Source: Gemmatimonadaceae bacterium
GTDB taxonomy: Bacteria > Gemmatimonadota > Gemmatimonadetes > Gemmatimonadales > Gemmatimonadaceae
Reading direction: 5' to 3'
DNA: 64,000 nt
NCBI GenBank assembly: GCA_013813715.1
Contig: JACCRF010000018.1
Span: forward strand, 35,979-99,978
Shown here piece by piece: positions 25,659-35,117 of this stretch. Made by a program: the position numbers and the translations under genes. How positions within the stretch are numbered: position 1 is the stretch's first letter; each line of letters begins with the position of its first letter. The notes under the pieces are model-generated. The model searched no databases and was not told the origin of the DNA. It was given only the letters and a program-made list of their open reading frames with translations.

Positions 25659-26569
25659 TCGATGACGGGCGGTGGCGCGTCGGGGACGGCGCGCCTGATC
25701 ACCCCATTCGCGCGATCGAGCGCGGCCAGGGCCTGGTCGCGTGTGACTTCGAGCTTTTGCATCACGATCGCAGTCTTCACGCTCGCGTCAGCGGCGGCCA
25801 GCAGTTCGCGCGCTTCGTGACGGCTCACGCCGCATACTTCGATGATAATTCGCTCACTCCGATCCTTGAGCTTGTTGTTCGTCGCTCGCAGATCCACCAT
25901 CAGGTTGCCGTAGGTCTTTCCCAGTCTGATCATCGCGCCGGTCGTAATGAGATTGAGCACCAGCTTCGTCGCGGTGCCGGCTTTGAGGCGCGTCGATCCA
26001 GTGACGACCTCAGGGCCGACGATGGGAAGTATGGCGATGTCAAGGCCGGCGACGACATCTCCCGGAGGGTCAGAACATGAGACGATGCCGGTGCTTGCGC
26101 CGAGCTCGGCGGCCCGGCGAAGCGCGGCATGCACATACGGCGTCGTTCCCGAGGCCGCAATTCCCAGGACGAAATCCTTCTCGCCGACGCCGCGAGCGTC
26201 CATTTCGCGCGCGCCATTTTCGGCAACGTCTTCGGCGCCTTCCTGTGATCGCGTGAGCGCGGGGAGTCCCCCCGCGATGATTCCCTGAACCATTTCCGGG
26301 TCGGTGCCGAATGTCGGCGGGCACTCGCTCGCGTCGAGGACACCCAGCCGGCCGGAGGTGCCAGCCCCGACATAGAACAAACGGCCGCCGGCCCGAAAGC
26401 TCCGTTCGGCGATCTCGATGGCGCGAGCCACCTGCTCGCGTTGCGATGCCACGGCTTCCGGAACCCTGCTGTCCTCGGCGTTTATGACATCCACTATCTC
26501 AAGCGGCGACGCTAGATCGATGGATGCGGTCCGCGGATTGCGACGTTCAGTCGCCCTGAGAGCATTCAT
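25655..26569 (-). CDS. murQ: N-acetylmuramic acid 6-phosphate etherase
   Basis: 304 residues from MNALRATERRNP; a longer frame to 26728 would overlap the divergent gene. SIS-domain features: FYVGAGTSGRLGVLDASECP, FVLGIAASGTTPYVHAAL, and GSTRLKAGTATKLVLNL. Removes the lactyl ether of MurNAc-6-P to yield GlcNAc-6-P and D-lactate. C-terminal helical region (about 240-300) as usual. First gene of murQ-anmK-ampG. A possible TACAGT -10 box lies 9 nt before the ATG. Confidence 0.96.
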   Translation of the reverse strand: MNALRATERRNPRTASIDLASPLEIVDVINAEDSRVPEAVASQREQVARAIEIAERSFRAGGRLFYVGAGTSGRLGVLDASECPPTFGTDPEMVQGIIAGGLPALTRSQEGAEDVAENGAREMDARGVGEKDFVLGIAASGTTPYVHAALRRAAELGASTGIVSCSDPPGDVVAGLDIAILPIVGPEVVTGSTRLKAGTATKLVLNLITTGAMIRLGKTYGNLMVDLRATNNKLKDRSERIIIEVCGVSRHEARELLAAADASVKTAIVMQKLEVTRDQALAALDRANGVIRRAVPDAPPPVIE

Positions 26570-26679
26570 GCGGACCAGACTGTAAGTGCCACGCGGAAAA
26601 TTACCGGGCACCGCAGTGGAACGCGAGACGCGGAGGCCCGACCCATGCACGGGCGCCGAAACGGACAAACGACGGAGAC

Positions 26680-27351
26680 GTGGTGAACAGTAAGACAGTA
26701 TTCCTGATGTTGTGCATAGCGGCTGCAACGTCGGCCGGAGCCCAGGTGCGGCGGCCGATTCGCATCGCCGATCCTTCCCTGTGGGTATCCGCGAGCGCGG
26801 GACTCTTTCAGGCCAACAACGTCAGCGACGGAGCGACAGCGAGCACCTGGGATTTCGGCCAGGCATCCAACGTCCAGTTCCGCGTCGCCGCCGAGAAGGC
26901 AATTCAGAATCAGAGCTCAATAGGTCTCGCAGCAACCTATACCCACGCGCCGTTCACCTACCACGGCAGCGCCGGCGGGGCCAGTTGCATGCGCTGCGCT
27001 GCCCACTTGGATCTGGTGTCGCTCGGCGCTTCGTTTCACGTCGGCGGCGGACTCGGACTGCACCAGGTGCTCGAGGCTTCTGCCGGTGTGGCGCAGTACC
27101 GCAACCTTCGCCGTGACAGTGACGGCGCGGATCTCGCGCCGACGGGAGGCAATATCGACCCTTATTTTGCGTTCGGATACGGCTTCGGATACGGCTTCAA
27201 CCCCACGATGCAGCTGAGCGTGGTTCAGGACATAGGTATCGTACTCCACGAGCGCACCGGCTTGAACAGTGATCAGAGCAACACTCTTCGCCAGCGTCCG
27301 ATAAGAGTCAATTTCCGGTACGGGCTGGGAAGCCGGTCGCGGAGGAGATAG
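26680..27351 (+). CDS. Outer-membrane beta-barrel-like protein, function unknown
   Basis: 223 residues. Two GTG codons in tandem at 26680 and 26683 after GGAG. Signal peptide MVNSKTVFLMLCIAAATSAGAQ. The mature part alternates small and hydrophobic residues in strands (IGLAATYTHAPFTYHG, VSLGASFHVGGGLG, DPYFAFGYGFGYGF) and ends IRVNFRYGLGSRSRRR. This suits an eight-strand porin-like fold. A CMRC motif sits mid-protein. Expressed divergently from murQ across 110 bp. Confidence 0.7.
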   Translation: MVNSKTVFLMLCIAAATSAGAQVRRPIRIADPSLWVSASAGLFQANNVSDGATASTWDFGQASNVQFRVAAEKAIQNQSSIGLAATYTHAPFTYHGSAGGASCMRCAAHLDLVSLGASFHVGGGLGLHQVLEASAGVAQYRNLRRDSDGADLAPTGGNIDPYFAFGYGFGYGFNPTMQLSVVQDIGIVLHERTGLNSDQSNTLRQRPIRVNFRYGLGSRSRRR

Positions 27352-27392
27352 AATGGCCGGTGGCCGGTGCCGGGTACCAGCGACCGGCGAAC

Positions 27393-27448
27393 GTGACCCG
27401 AGAACCGTGACCTGAGAACCGTGACCCGATAACCGTGACCCGTCGCCC
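27393..27448 (+). repeat. 14-bp tandem repeat, four units, abutting the ggt start
   Basis: Units GTGACCCGAGAACC, GTGACCTGAGAACC, GTGACCCGATAACC and a diverged GTGACCCGTCGCCC run head to tail, and the next base pairs are the GTG-ATG of ggt. The repeats occupy the place where a ribosome site would be expected. Confidence 0.85.
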
Positions 27449-27451
27449 GTG

Positions 27452-29239
27452 ATGAAGCGAAATTTGTTGCTGATTGTATCTCTGATCGCATGCTCGCCCG
27501 GTGGTCCTCGTTACGCTCCGACAGATGTGCCTCGCGATGATGTTCCGGAGACTAGCGTCGCCGAGTTTCCAGCCGGATGGAAGTATCCCGCCGGCGCGAA
27601 GGCGGCGTTCGCGCAAAGCGCGATGGTGGCGAGCAGCAGTCGCATCGCGAGCGAGGCGGGTCTCGAGGTTCTCACCGCTGGCGGAAACGCCATAGACGCC
27701 GCGGTTGCGGTGGGGTTTGCGCTCGCGGTGACGTATCCCGAAGCAGGGAACATCGGCGGCGGCGGATACATGCTGATCAGGATGGCCGACGGCCGCACGG
27801 CAGGAGTGGACTACCGCGAGACCGCTCCACTCGCTTCTTTGCGCGACATGTTCGTCGATTCCACCGGCCGCGTCACAAACGCGTCGGTGGTGGGAAGAGC
27901 GGCGTCGGGAGTACCCGGTGCGGTTGCCGGCCTCACGGCGGCACTCGCTCGATACGGATCGATGCCAATCGAACAAGTGATCGCGCCCGCAATCCGGTTG
28001 GCCGCGGACGGTTTCATCGTGGACAGCGCTCTTGCACATTCGGTGTCGAACCACGCGTCGCTCATTCGCCGCTTCGCGGGTGCCGATATCTTCTTTCCCG
28101 GCGGCACCGCAATCGCGCGCGGCGCCCGGCTCCGCCAGCCCGAGCTCGCGGAGACGCTCCGGCGCATCGCTCAGGAAGGGGAGGCGGGATTCTACCGCGG
28201 CACGACAGCCGAGCTGATCGCGGCGGAAATGCAACGCGACTGTCCGCCGGGAGTCGTCGAGCGGCAGCGTGCGGTAAGCGGATGCGGTCTCATCACGATG
28301 CGCGACCTCGCCTCCTATCGTCCGGTGTGGACGTCGCCGATGCGCACCGCGTACCGCGGATATACCGTTTACGGGATGCCGCCGTCCGCGTCGGGTGGGA
28401 TCACCATCGCCGAGACGCTCAACATTCTAGAGGGGTTCCGGTCGCTGCCACGATTCGGGTCGTCGGAGTACTTCCACCTGCTGGCATCGGCGTTTCAGCG
28501 CGCCTTCATCGACCGGTTCACATTGCTCGGTGATCCGGCGTTCGTCGACATACCTCTCGAGCGCCTTCAGAGCAAAGCGCACGCTGCCCGCTTGCGCCGC
28601 TCGATCGGTGCAGGGCGCGCCACTCCGACGCGATCAATTGTGGCCGCGCCGCGCGAGGGTAGCGAGACCACCCACTACTCCGTCGTGGACGCTGCCGGCA
28701 ACGCTGTCGCGACCACCACCACAATCAACGACCTGTACGGATCGGGGGTCGTTATCCGTGGAGCGGGGTTCTTCATGAATGACGAGATGGACGACTTCTC
28801 GTCGCAGCCGGATCGGCCGGACGCAACCGGCCTGGTTCCGGGCGAAGCCAATGCGATCGTACCCGGCAAGCGAATGCGGAGCTCGATGTCGCCGACGATC
28901 GTGCTCGATCCGAAAGGCCGGCTGTTCCTCATCGTGGGCGCTCGCGGCGGCCCGCGCATCATTACCAGCACCGCGGAGGTCATCATCAACATCATCGATC
29001 ACCGCATGAGTCTCGCCGACGCCTTGAGCGCGCCGCGTATTCATCATCAGGCGTCACCCGATACCATCAGATACGAGGCGGGCGGACTCGAAAGCGCGGT
29101 GATGGGGCGGCTCGGCGCGATGGGCTACGACCTCGGGGCGATGTCGAATATCGGGATAGTCGTCGCGATCAAGCGCGTGCCCGGCGGATACGAGGGAACC
29201 GACGATCCGCGTGGAACGGGTGCTGCCGTCGGGTACTGA
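27452..29239 (+). CDS. ggt: Gamma-glutamyltransferase, lipoprotein form
   Basis: 595 residues from ATG at 27452 (GTG at 27449 is possible). Short lipoprotein signal MKRNLLLIVSLIACS. The proenzyme is cut before a Thr in ETTHYSVVDAAGNAV (about residue 405), which becomes the nucleophile. Also seen: NIGGGGYMLIRMADG, and SGGITIAETLNILEGF in the large subunit, and GKRMRSSMSPTIVLD and GARGGPRIITS in the small one. It transfers or hydrolyses gamma-glutamyl groups such as glutathione in the periplasm. No Shine-Dalgarno site is visible because of the tandem repeat. Confidence 0.95.
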   Translation: MKRNLLLIVSLIACSPGGPRYAPTDVPRDDVPETSVAEFPAGWKYPAGAKAAFAQSAMVASSSRIASEAGLEVLTAGGNAIDAAVAVGFALAVTYPEAGNIGGGGYMLIRMADGRTAGVDYRETAPLASLRDMFVDSTGRVTNASVVGRAASGVPGAVAGLTAALARYGSMPIEQVIAPAIRLAADGFIVDSALAHSVSNHASLIRRFAGADIFFPGGTAIARGARLRQPELAETLRRIAQEGEAGFYRGTTAELIAAEMQRDCPPGVVERQRAVSGCGLITMRDLASYRPVWTSPMRTAYRGYTVYGMPPSASGGITIAETLNILEGFRSLPRFGSSEYFHLLASAFQRAFIDRFTLLGDPAFVDIPLERLQSKAHAARLRRSIGAGRATPTRSIVAAPREGSETTHYSVVDAAGNAVATTTTINDLYGSGVVIRGAGFFMNDEMDDFSSQPDRPDATGLVPGEANAIVPGKRMRSSMSPTIVLDPKGRLFLIVGARGGPRIITSTAEVIINIIDHRMSLADALSAPRIHHQASPDTIRYEAGGLESAVMGRLGAMGYDLGAMSNIGIVVAIKRVPGGYEGTDDPRGTGAAVGY

Positions 29240-29247
29240 GGAAGAAG

Positions 29248-29411
29248 CCTTACCACAGATGACACCTGATGTACACCGATGACACCGATGAGAAACGCAC
29301 TGCAAATGATGTAGGGGAAAAGCAAAAGACGTTCTGTCGTTCCCCCTAAGCCAGGTGCGCTGTGTTTTTCATCTGTGTCATCGGTCTACATCAGTGTCAT
29401 CTGTGGTAAGG
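29248..29411 (+). repeat. Complete palindromic repeat, copy 4, with perfect 18-bp inverted ends
   Basis: CCTTACCACAGATGACAC (29248-29265) is exactly complementary to GTGTCATCTGTGGTAAGG (29394-29411). Pairing continues inwards for about 30 more bases with few mismatches. The centre holds an A/G-rich stretch and TTCCCCC, as in copy 1. It lies between convergent stops of ggt and the glycine-zipper lipoprotein, so it could also act as a two-way terminator. No coding capacity. Confidence 0.9.
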
Positions 29412-29419
29412 TCTTGTAC

Positions 29420-30316
29420 TTACGCCTGAACCTGCGTTGAAGAATCGAGCGTTATGGTGATGCGCCCGCCGGACGGCACGCAGCCCTCGTAATTCGCCGT
29501 GGCCGCAGCGGCCGCGGTGCCTGCCGCGGCGCCCGTAGCCGCACCGATTACCGTCGACTTGGTATCCTTGCCGAGGACCTGGCCGATGATAGCACCGACA
29601 GCTGCACCGCCGACGACTTTCTGCACGTCCTTGTTCTTTGGCTGATTTCGCACCTTGTCGACATTCGCGTACGTTGTCGTCGCGCTTATCGGATAGGTTC
29701 GGCCGCCGAACGACACGGAGACCACACGGAAGCCCATTCGAACATCGTCATTCGCGTTTTCGCTTCGGCTGAGCTCGGTAATCTCGACCGTAGCAGTGGC
29801 TCCCGCGGGAATCACCGCACCGTTCGAGCCCTCGACGCTGTTCCGCACCGTCGCACTGAACCGCTGTCCGACGCGATTGGTGTTCGTGCAGATGCGCGAG
29901 TTGGAGGTCATGCTGACCTCCGAGCCGGCGGGGATGACGCCAATTGCGCGCTCAGATCCCGCAGGCATGCGGGTGACGATATTTCCGCTCGCCGTTGTTG
30001 CGCTCGAGCCCGTCTCGGGAGGTGAGGCGGGCGGCCGCGCAACTGGAGCTCTGCGGACCGGCGTCCGGACGACGGTGCCACCAGACGATGTGCGCCGCGG
30101 AGCGGTTGCCGCCGGTGTCTCGGCAGGTGCTGCTGTTGCTGGTACGTCCTGCAACGCCGGCTGGGCAGTCGTGTCCCGATTCGCCATTTGAAGATCGGCG
30201 TTGAGCGTCGTGTCCTGGGCGAGCGTGTCCGCGCCCTTGTCGTCGACGCATGCATTCAGCATGAGCGCGACCGCCAAGGCGAGCGGTACACTCCACCGAT
30301 TGATATATTTTGACAT
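29420..30316 (-). CDS. Lipoprotein with C-terminal glycine-zipper
   Basis: 298 residues from MSKYINRWSV, with GGAGG 8 nt upstream. Lipobox LNAC. Residues about 20-130 are an Ala/Pro/Thr-rich linker. Residues 140-230 form a beta-rich domain (VIPAGSEVSMTSNSRI, VIPAGATATVEITEL, GGRTYPISATTTYA). Near the end VVGGAAVGAIIGQVLGKD and VIGAATGAAAGTAAAAA form a YMGG-like glycine zipper that could insert in a membrane. Function unknown; such proteins are often cell-envelope associated. Confidence 0.8.
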   Translation of the reverse strand: MSKYINRWSVPLALAVALMLNACVDDKGADTLAQDTTLNADLQMANRDTTAQPALQDVPATAAPAETPAATAPRRTSSGGTVVRTPVRRAPVARPPASPPETGSSATTASGNIVTRMPAGSERAIGVIPAGSEVSMTSNSRICTNTNRVGQRFSATVRNSVEGSNGAVIPAGATATVEITELSRSENANDDVRMGFRVVSVSFGGRTYPISATTTYANVDKVRNQPKNKDVQKVVGGAAVGAIIGQVLGKDTKSTVIGAATGAAAGTAAAAATANYEGCVPSGGRITITLDSSTQVQA

Positions 30317-30411
30317 GGTGTAGGCCTCCAATGTAAGAAATGCGTGCCCCAAACCCTTGTCGCGCAAGTGCTTAGCGCGAGTGCTTAACAGGATATGAAG
30401 GGGCAATCGCT

Positions 30412-32220
30412 GTGCCAATCATGAAACAACTCCGGCGACTCCTCCCTTACTACCGTCCATACCTTGGGCAACTCGTTGCCGGGCTTGCACTTGTAGTGAT
30501 ATCCACGGCGACTACGAGCGTGATTCCCTGGATCCTCCGGCTGGCCGTGGACGGCATCCGAAGCGGCGTACCTCTGGAGAGAACGGTAACCCTTGCGGCG
30601 TCGATCGCAGCGACGGCCGTTTTCGCTGGATTCATGCGATACGCGATGAGAATGATTCTCAACAGTGTAAGCCGGCGAATCGAGTACGACCTCCGGAACG
30701 ATCTTTTTATACACCTGGAGACGCTCGACGCTTCATTTCTTGCACACAGCCGTACCGGCGACGTGATGGCGCGGCTGACCAATGACCTGGGCGCCGTCAG
30801 GATGGCCGCCGGCCCCGCCGTCATGTACCTCACGAACACGCTCGCCGGGGGATTGTTCGCGCTCGTGTTCATGCTTCGTATCGACGCCGGCTTGACCACG
30901 CTCGCGCTCATCCCCATCCTGGCCCTCCCGGTGATCACCGCACGGCTTGGCAGCGCCGTGCACGACCGCTTCGAGGCCGTGCAGGAACACTTCTCGACTC
31001 TCACGACGCGAGCGCACGAGAATCTCACCGGGACGCGGATCGTGAGGGCCTACCGTCAGGAAGCGGCGGAGATCGCGCGGTTCTCCGCGCTAAGCGACGA
31101 ATACCTGGCGCGCAACATGGCTCTCGCGCGCCTTAACGGGACGATGCATCCGCTGTTCGCGCTTCTCGGCGGACTCGGCGCCGTTGTCGTGCTCGGCGCT
31201 GGCGGTCTGCTCGTGCTGCGCGGGAGTATTTCGGTGGGGTCGTTCGTCGCCTTCGGATTGTATCTCAGCCTTCTCACGTGGCCGTTAATCGCTCTCGGAT
31301 GGGTGGTGAACCTCTTTCAGCGCGGTGCCGCGTCCATGGCTCGGCTCACCGAGATCCTCGATGCGCGATCGGTGGTCAGGGAACCGGAAGCCGAGCGCGT
31401 CATGGCGCTGCCTCCCTCGAAAGGCGGTAGATCGATCGAGTTCCGCGATGTGGGATTTCACTTCCCGTCGCTTGATACGGGCGAGCCTCGCTGGGTTCTC
31501 CGCGGAGTCAGCTTCAACGTTCAGGCGGGCTCGAGCCTCGGCGTTGTTGGCTCGACGGGAAGCGGCAAGACAGCGCTCATGGATCTCATCCCGCGGCTCT
31601 ACGATCCACAGGAAGGTGAGATACTGATGGATGGCGTGCCAATCCGGGACATCCCGCTTTCGGAGTTGCGCAGCGAAATTGGTCCTGTCCCTCAGGAGAG
31701 TCTTCTCTTCAGCGATACGATTGCCGCCAATCTCGGCTATGGCTCAAACGATCCCGATGCGATAGGATGGGCGACACGAACGGCGCAGCTCGACGAGACA
31801 ATCGAAGGATTTCCCGGAAAGTACGAAACGATGCTTGGAGAGCGCGGTATCAATCTGTCGGGCGGACAGAAGCAGCGCGCGTCGCTGGCTCGCGCACTGG
31901 CGCGCCGTCCGGCGCTCGTGCTGCTCGATGACGCGCTGAGTGCGGTAGACACCCACACGGAGGCCAGAATATTGAGCGAGCTTCGTGGCGCTCTCGCCGC
32001 TCGAACGGCAATCATCGCGTCCCATCGGGTAAGCGCCATTCGCGACTCCGGCTGGATCATCGTTCTCGACGAGGGCAGGATCGTCGAACAGGGAAGGCAT
32101 GACGAATTGATGCTCGCTGAGGGACGTTACTGGGCACTGCTCAGGCGGCAGCAGCTGGTAGAATCCATCGAGAACACTGGGAGCGCTCACCCCCTGCCGG
32201 AGAGCGAGCCGGTTGTCTGA
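30412..32220 (+). CDS. ABC exporter, fused permease and ATPase
   Basis: 602 residues from GTG at 30412, with GAAGGGG upstream (ATG at 30421 is too far). Residues 1-320 hold six membrane helices of the type I exporter fold (MsbA-like). The nucleotide-binding half shows Walker [15 protein letters not shown]-loop [11 protein letters not shown], signature [16 protein letters not shown], Walker [13 protein letters not shown] (Asp in the catalytic Glu position) and H-loop IIASHRVSA. The D in place of E may slow hydrolysis; related exporter pairs have one such subunit. Probable lipid or drug exporter. Overlaps the downstream kinase by 8 bp. Confidence 0.93.
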   Translation: MPIMKQLRRLLPYYRPYLGQLVAGLALVVISTATTSVIPWILRLAVDGIRSGVPLERTVTLAASIAATAVFAGFMRYAMRMILNSVSRRIEYDLRNDLFIHLETLDASFLAHSRTGDVMARLTNDLGAVRMAAGPAVMYLTNTLAGGLFALVFMLRIDAGLTTLALIPILALPVITARLGSAVHDRFEAVQEHFSTLTTRAHENLTGTRIVRAYRQEAAEIARFSALSDEYLARNMALARLNGTMHPLFALLGGLGAVVVLGAGGLLVLRGSISVGSFVAFGLYLSLLTWPLIALGWVVNLFQRGAASMARLTEILDARSVVREPEAERVMALPPSKGGRSIEFRDVGFHFPSLDTGEPRWVLRGVSFNVQAGSSLGVVGSTGSGKTALMDLIPRLYDPQEGEILMDGVPIRDIPLSELRSEIGPVPQESLLFSDTIAANLGYGSNDPDAIGWATRTAQLDETIEGFPGKYETMLGERGINLSGGQKQRASLARALARRPALVLLDDALSAVDTHTEARILSELRGALAARTAIIASHRVSAIRDSGWIIVLDEGRIVEQGRHDELMLAEGRYWALLRRQQLVESIENTGSAHPLPESEPVV

Positions 32221-33040
32221 CCCGTACATGTCGTCGGCTGAGGCGGCTCGACCCGTCGTCGCCGACCGGATCGAGCGCCTCGAGGCCGAGGTCCTCGACG
32301 CGCAACGCATAATCGGCGAGCTCCGCGACCGCGATACACTCAAGACGCAGTTCCTTTCGAACATATCGCATGATCTGCGGACGCCGCTCACCGCCATTAT
32401 TACGCACGCGGAGATACTTCGGGACGGCATCCTCGGCGACGTCACGGCGAGGCAGATGGAAAGCATCTCCGTCATCATCACGGGGGGGCGGCAGCTCCTC
32501 GACATGATCACGGAGATTCTGATGCACGCACGTGACTCGAGCGAGCCGCTGACTCTCGTAGAATCGGAATTCTCACTCCTCGATGTGGTGGAGCAGGTCA
32601 CCGCTCTCAATGAATCGCTGGCCGCGCGGAAGGGCCTCGGCCTAGAGCGGCGCGTTTCGACCGACCTGCCGCCGATGCGGGGCGACCGCGACAAGATCAT
32701 TCACGTCCTCACGAATCTCCTCGGCAACGCGGTCGAGTTCACCCCCGCCGGCGGACGCGTCTGGGTGCACGCCTGCCACGGCCCGGAGCCATCGGACGAG
32801 CTCGTCCTGATCGAAGTAGGTGACACCGGCCGCGGAATCGCCGAGGATCATCACGAACTGATATTCCGCGAGTTCGCTCAGGTGGATGCGTCTGCTTCGC
32901 GCGTTCATCACGGGATCGGTCTCGGGCTCACGATCGCGCGGCGCTTCGTCGAGCTCCACGGCGGTCGCATCTGGGTCGAGAGTCAGCTCGGGCGGGGGAG
33001 TCGCTTCTTCTTCACGCTGCCAGTGAGACACCGCGCCTGA
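32213..33040 (+). CDS. Sensor histidine kinase without membrane segments
   Basis: 275 residues from TTG at 32213 (ATG at 32228 is possible), inside the end of the ABC gene. An N-terminal coiled coil (about 15-50) leads to the H-box [13 protein letters not shown] and a full ATPase domain: [13 protein letters not shown] (N-box), [16 protein letters not shown] (G1, F-box) and [12 protein letters not shown] (G2). No sensor or transmembrane part is present, so it must sense a cytoplasmic cue or a partner protein, possibly the adjacent exporter. Its stop overlaps the start of the response regulator (TGATG). Confidence 0.94.
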   Translation: MSDPYMSSAEAARPVVADRIERLEAEVLDAQRIIGELRDRDTLKTQFLSNISHDLRTPLTAIITHAEILRDGILGDVTARQMESISVIITGGRQLLDMITEILMHARDSSEPLTLVESEFSLLDVVEQVTALNESLAARKGLGLERRVSTDLPPMRGDRDKIIHVLTNLLGNAVEFTPAGGRVWVHACHGPEPSDELVLIEVGDTGRGIAEDHHELIFREFAQVDASASRVHHGIGLGLTIARRFVELHGGRIWVESQLGRGSRFFFTLPVRHRA

Positions 33041-33402
33041 TGACGGCGCGCATCCTGCTGGTCGAGGACAGCGCACTCATCAGCGGCGCCTTGCGAGTTC
33101 TTCTGGAAGCGAGTGGTTACGACGTTACCGTCGCTGCGACCGCCAGCGAGGCAATCGCCTGGCCGGATGGCAGCCCGCCCGACGTCATGCTGCTCGATCT
33201 CACGCTTCCCGACGGTGACGGACTGACAGTCATCGGTGGACTCGCCGCGCGCGGGCTCAGGCCACGGGCGACGCTGGCAATGACCGGGCACGGCGACACA
33301 GCGACGCGGGAGCGGTGTGCTTCCGCCGGCTGCGACGCGGTGCTCGTGAAGCCGGTGCCGGTAAAGGAGCTGCTCCAGATCGTATCAGATAGAGTCGTGT
33401 GA
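33040..33402 (+). CDS. Single-domain response regulator
   Basis: 120 residues, receiver domain only. ILLVEDSALISGALRVLL holds the acidic pocket, VMLLDLTLPDGDGL the phospho-Asp, LAMTGHGD the switch Thr and VLVKPVPVKEL the conserved Lys-Pro. No output domain, so it acts by protein contacts or in phosphorelay. It shares bases with both neighbours (TGATG at the start, GTGA at the end), which ties it to the kinase and the phosphodiesterase-like gene. Confidence 0.94.
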   Translation: MTARILLVEDSALISGALRVLLEASGYDVTVAATASEAIAWPDGSPPDVMLLDLTLPDGDGLTVIGGLAARGLRPRATLAMTGHGDTATRERCASAGCDAVLVKPVPVKELLQIVSDRVV

Positions 33403-35111
33403 TCGAGCGTCGCGCACATCCGCGGGCGGGACCATTCCTCCGCTGGTACTACGCCGCGCGATATCGTCTCTTCCGAAGTGAGCGCCGGCCTCACGACGGG
33501 CGTCGCGGACTCATTATGCTTCAACTTGACGCGCTCGCACATTCCGACCTCGAGCGCGCGATCGAGCGCGGCTACTGCCCGACGATCCAGCGGCTCCTCC
33601 GCGACGGCGGCTTCAGTGTCCGACGGTGGTTCTGCGGGCTCCCCTCAGCGACTCCATACTGCCAGGCCGGAATATTCCACGGCGAGAACGCGGCTATCCC
33701 CGCGTTCAGATTCTATGACAAGCCGGCACGGAAGATCATCACCTGCAACGCGCCGCACGGCGTGCAGTACATCCGCGATCGCATCACGTCGCCTGGAGCT
33801 CTTGCCGGCGGTTCGTCATACGTCAACCTGATCGACGGCGATGCTCGCACGGTGGCGTTCACCGTCGCGACGCGGGAGAAGATGACGGTCTACCAGCGGC
33901 TTGGCGGCAGGCGGATGGCACTGCTGATCCTTCTTCATCCCATTCGCGTCGCGCGCATGCTCGTGCAGAGTGTATTCGAGTATCTGCTCGAGGAATGGGA
34001 GCGGCTGAGGGGAGAGCTCGCTGGCCGGGTGACTCATTCCGAGGGAATTTTCCCGTTCATCCGTATTCTCAGCAACGTTATCATCCGCGAGCTTCAGACG
34101 ATGGCAATACTGCTCGACGTCTACCTTGGCGTGCCGGTCATCTACAGCACGTTCATGCAGTACGACGAGCTGGCCCATCATTTCGGGCCGTCGAGCAAGC
34201 AGGCACTTAGCGATCTCCGGCGGACGGACGCCCGCATCTCCGAGATATGGCGGATGGCAAGTCTTGCCGGCGGGCGCGGGTACGATCTTGTAATCCTCTC
34301 CGATCACGGCATGACCCCGTCAGAGAGCTACCGCGTCAAGTTCGGCGAGTCACTCGGGTCGACGGTCGAACGGCTGCTGGATGGTGACGTGCTTGCGAGC
34401 CACGCCGAGTCGAGCGAGTATGCCGACATCGGACCGGAGGTAATCGAAGCGTTCGCCTTGATCACGCCAGCGGCCAGGGCCCGCACGCGCCGCGCGCTGC
34501 GCCGCGGCCGTGACTGGCTTCGCAGTCGTTATGGCTTACGGGAGATAATTCTTCCGGAGAAGTATCGCGTCGCGGCGGGGCACGACGTCGTGGTGACTTA
34601 CAGTTCCTGCCTCGCGCTGCTCTACTTCGCCAGCGACGAGCGGCAGCTGACTATCGATCAGATCGTTGGCGACCGCCGGTGGCGGAGCCTGTACGAGGAG
34701 CTCCTCGCTCATCCGGGCATCGGCCTCATTGCGACCCGTACCGGCAACGGCGTGCGCGTCGAGAGCAGGAGCGGGCGGGCGCTATTGCGGAACGGTGGGA
34801 TCGAAGAGGCAACCGGAATCAATCCGATGGAGGTGTACGGAACCGAGAGGTACGTGGTCAACGCGGTGATCGAGCTTGTCTCACAGCCCAACGCCGGCGA
34901 CTGCGTTCTCTTCGGAGACTACGATGGCAGCCGCATCATTTCGTTCGACGATCAGGTCGGCGCGCACGGATCGGCTGGTGGAGACCAGGTCTACCCGTTC
35001 CTGATGACGCCGCCTGCTCTTGACGTCGCCGACGAGGTGCTCGAGAACGCACGGGACATTCACCGGGTGGTGATGCTTCGGTACGCGCGCGAGGTCGAGG
35101 GGCCGGACTAG
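33399..35111 (+). CDS. Alkaline-phosphatase superfamily protein (phosphodiesterase-like)
   Basis: 570 residues from a GTG overlapping the regulator stop. Metal and nucleophile sites of the superfamily: IMLQLDALAHSDL (first Asp), CGLPSATPYCQAGIFHG (Ser/Thr nucleophile), TFMQYDELAHHFGP, and VILSDHGMTPSESY. A basic, amphipathic stretch about 160-210 may bind the membrane surface. Likely acts on phosphodiesters or phospholipid headgroups or as a nucleotide pyrophosphatase; the exact substrate is not deducible. Last gene of a four-gene coupled operon with an exporter and a two-component pair. Confidence 0.85.
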   Translation: MIERRAHPRAGPFLRWYYAARYRLFRSERRPHDGRRGLIMLQLDALAHSDLERAIERGYCPTIQRLLRDGGFSVRRWFCGLPSATPYCQAGIFHGENAAIPAFRFYDKPARKIITCNAPHGVQYIRDRITSPGALAGGSSYVNLIDGDARTVAFTVATREKMTVYQRLGGRRMALLILLHPIRVARMLVQSVFEYLLEEWERLRGELAGRVTHSEGIFPFIRILSNVIIRELQTMAILLDVYLGVPVIYSTFMQYDELAHHFGPSSKQALSDLRRTDARISEIWRMASLAGGRGYDLVILSDHGMTPSESYRVKFGESLGSTVERLLDGDVLASHAESSEYADIGPEVIEAFALITPAARARTRRALRRGRDWLRSRYGLREIILPEKYRVAAGHDVVVTYSSCLALLYFASDERQLTIDQIVGDRRWRSLYEELLAHPGIGLIATRTGNGVRVESRSGRALLRNGGIEEATGINPMEVYGTERYVVNAVIELVSQPNAGDCVLFGDYDGSRIISFDDQVGAHGSAGGDQVYPFLMTPPALDVADEVLENARDIHRVVMLRYAREVEGPD

Positions 35112-35117
35112 GAGCGG

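Noticed and set aside
27393..27448. CRISPR-like array
   Set aside because: Units are 14 bp with no spacers; simple tandem repeat.
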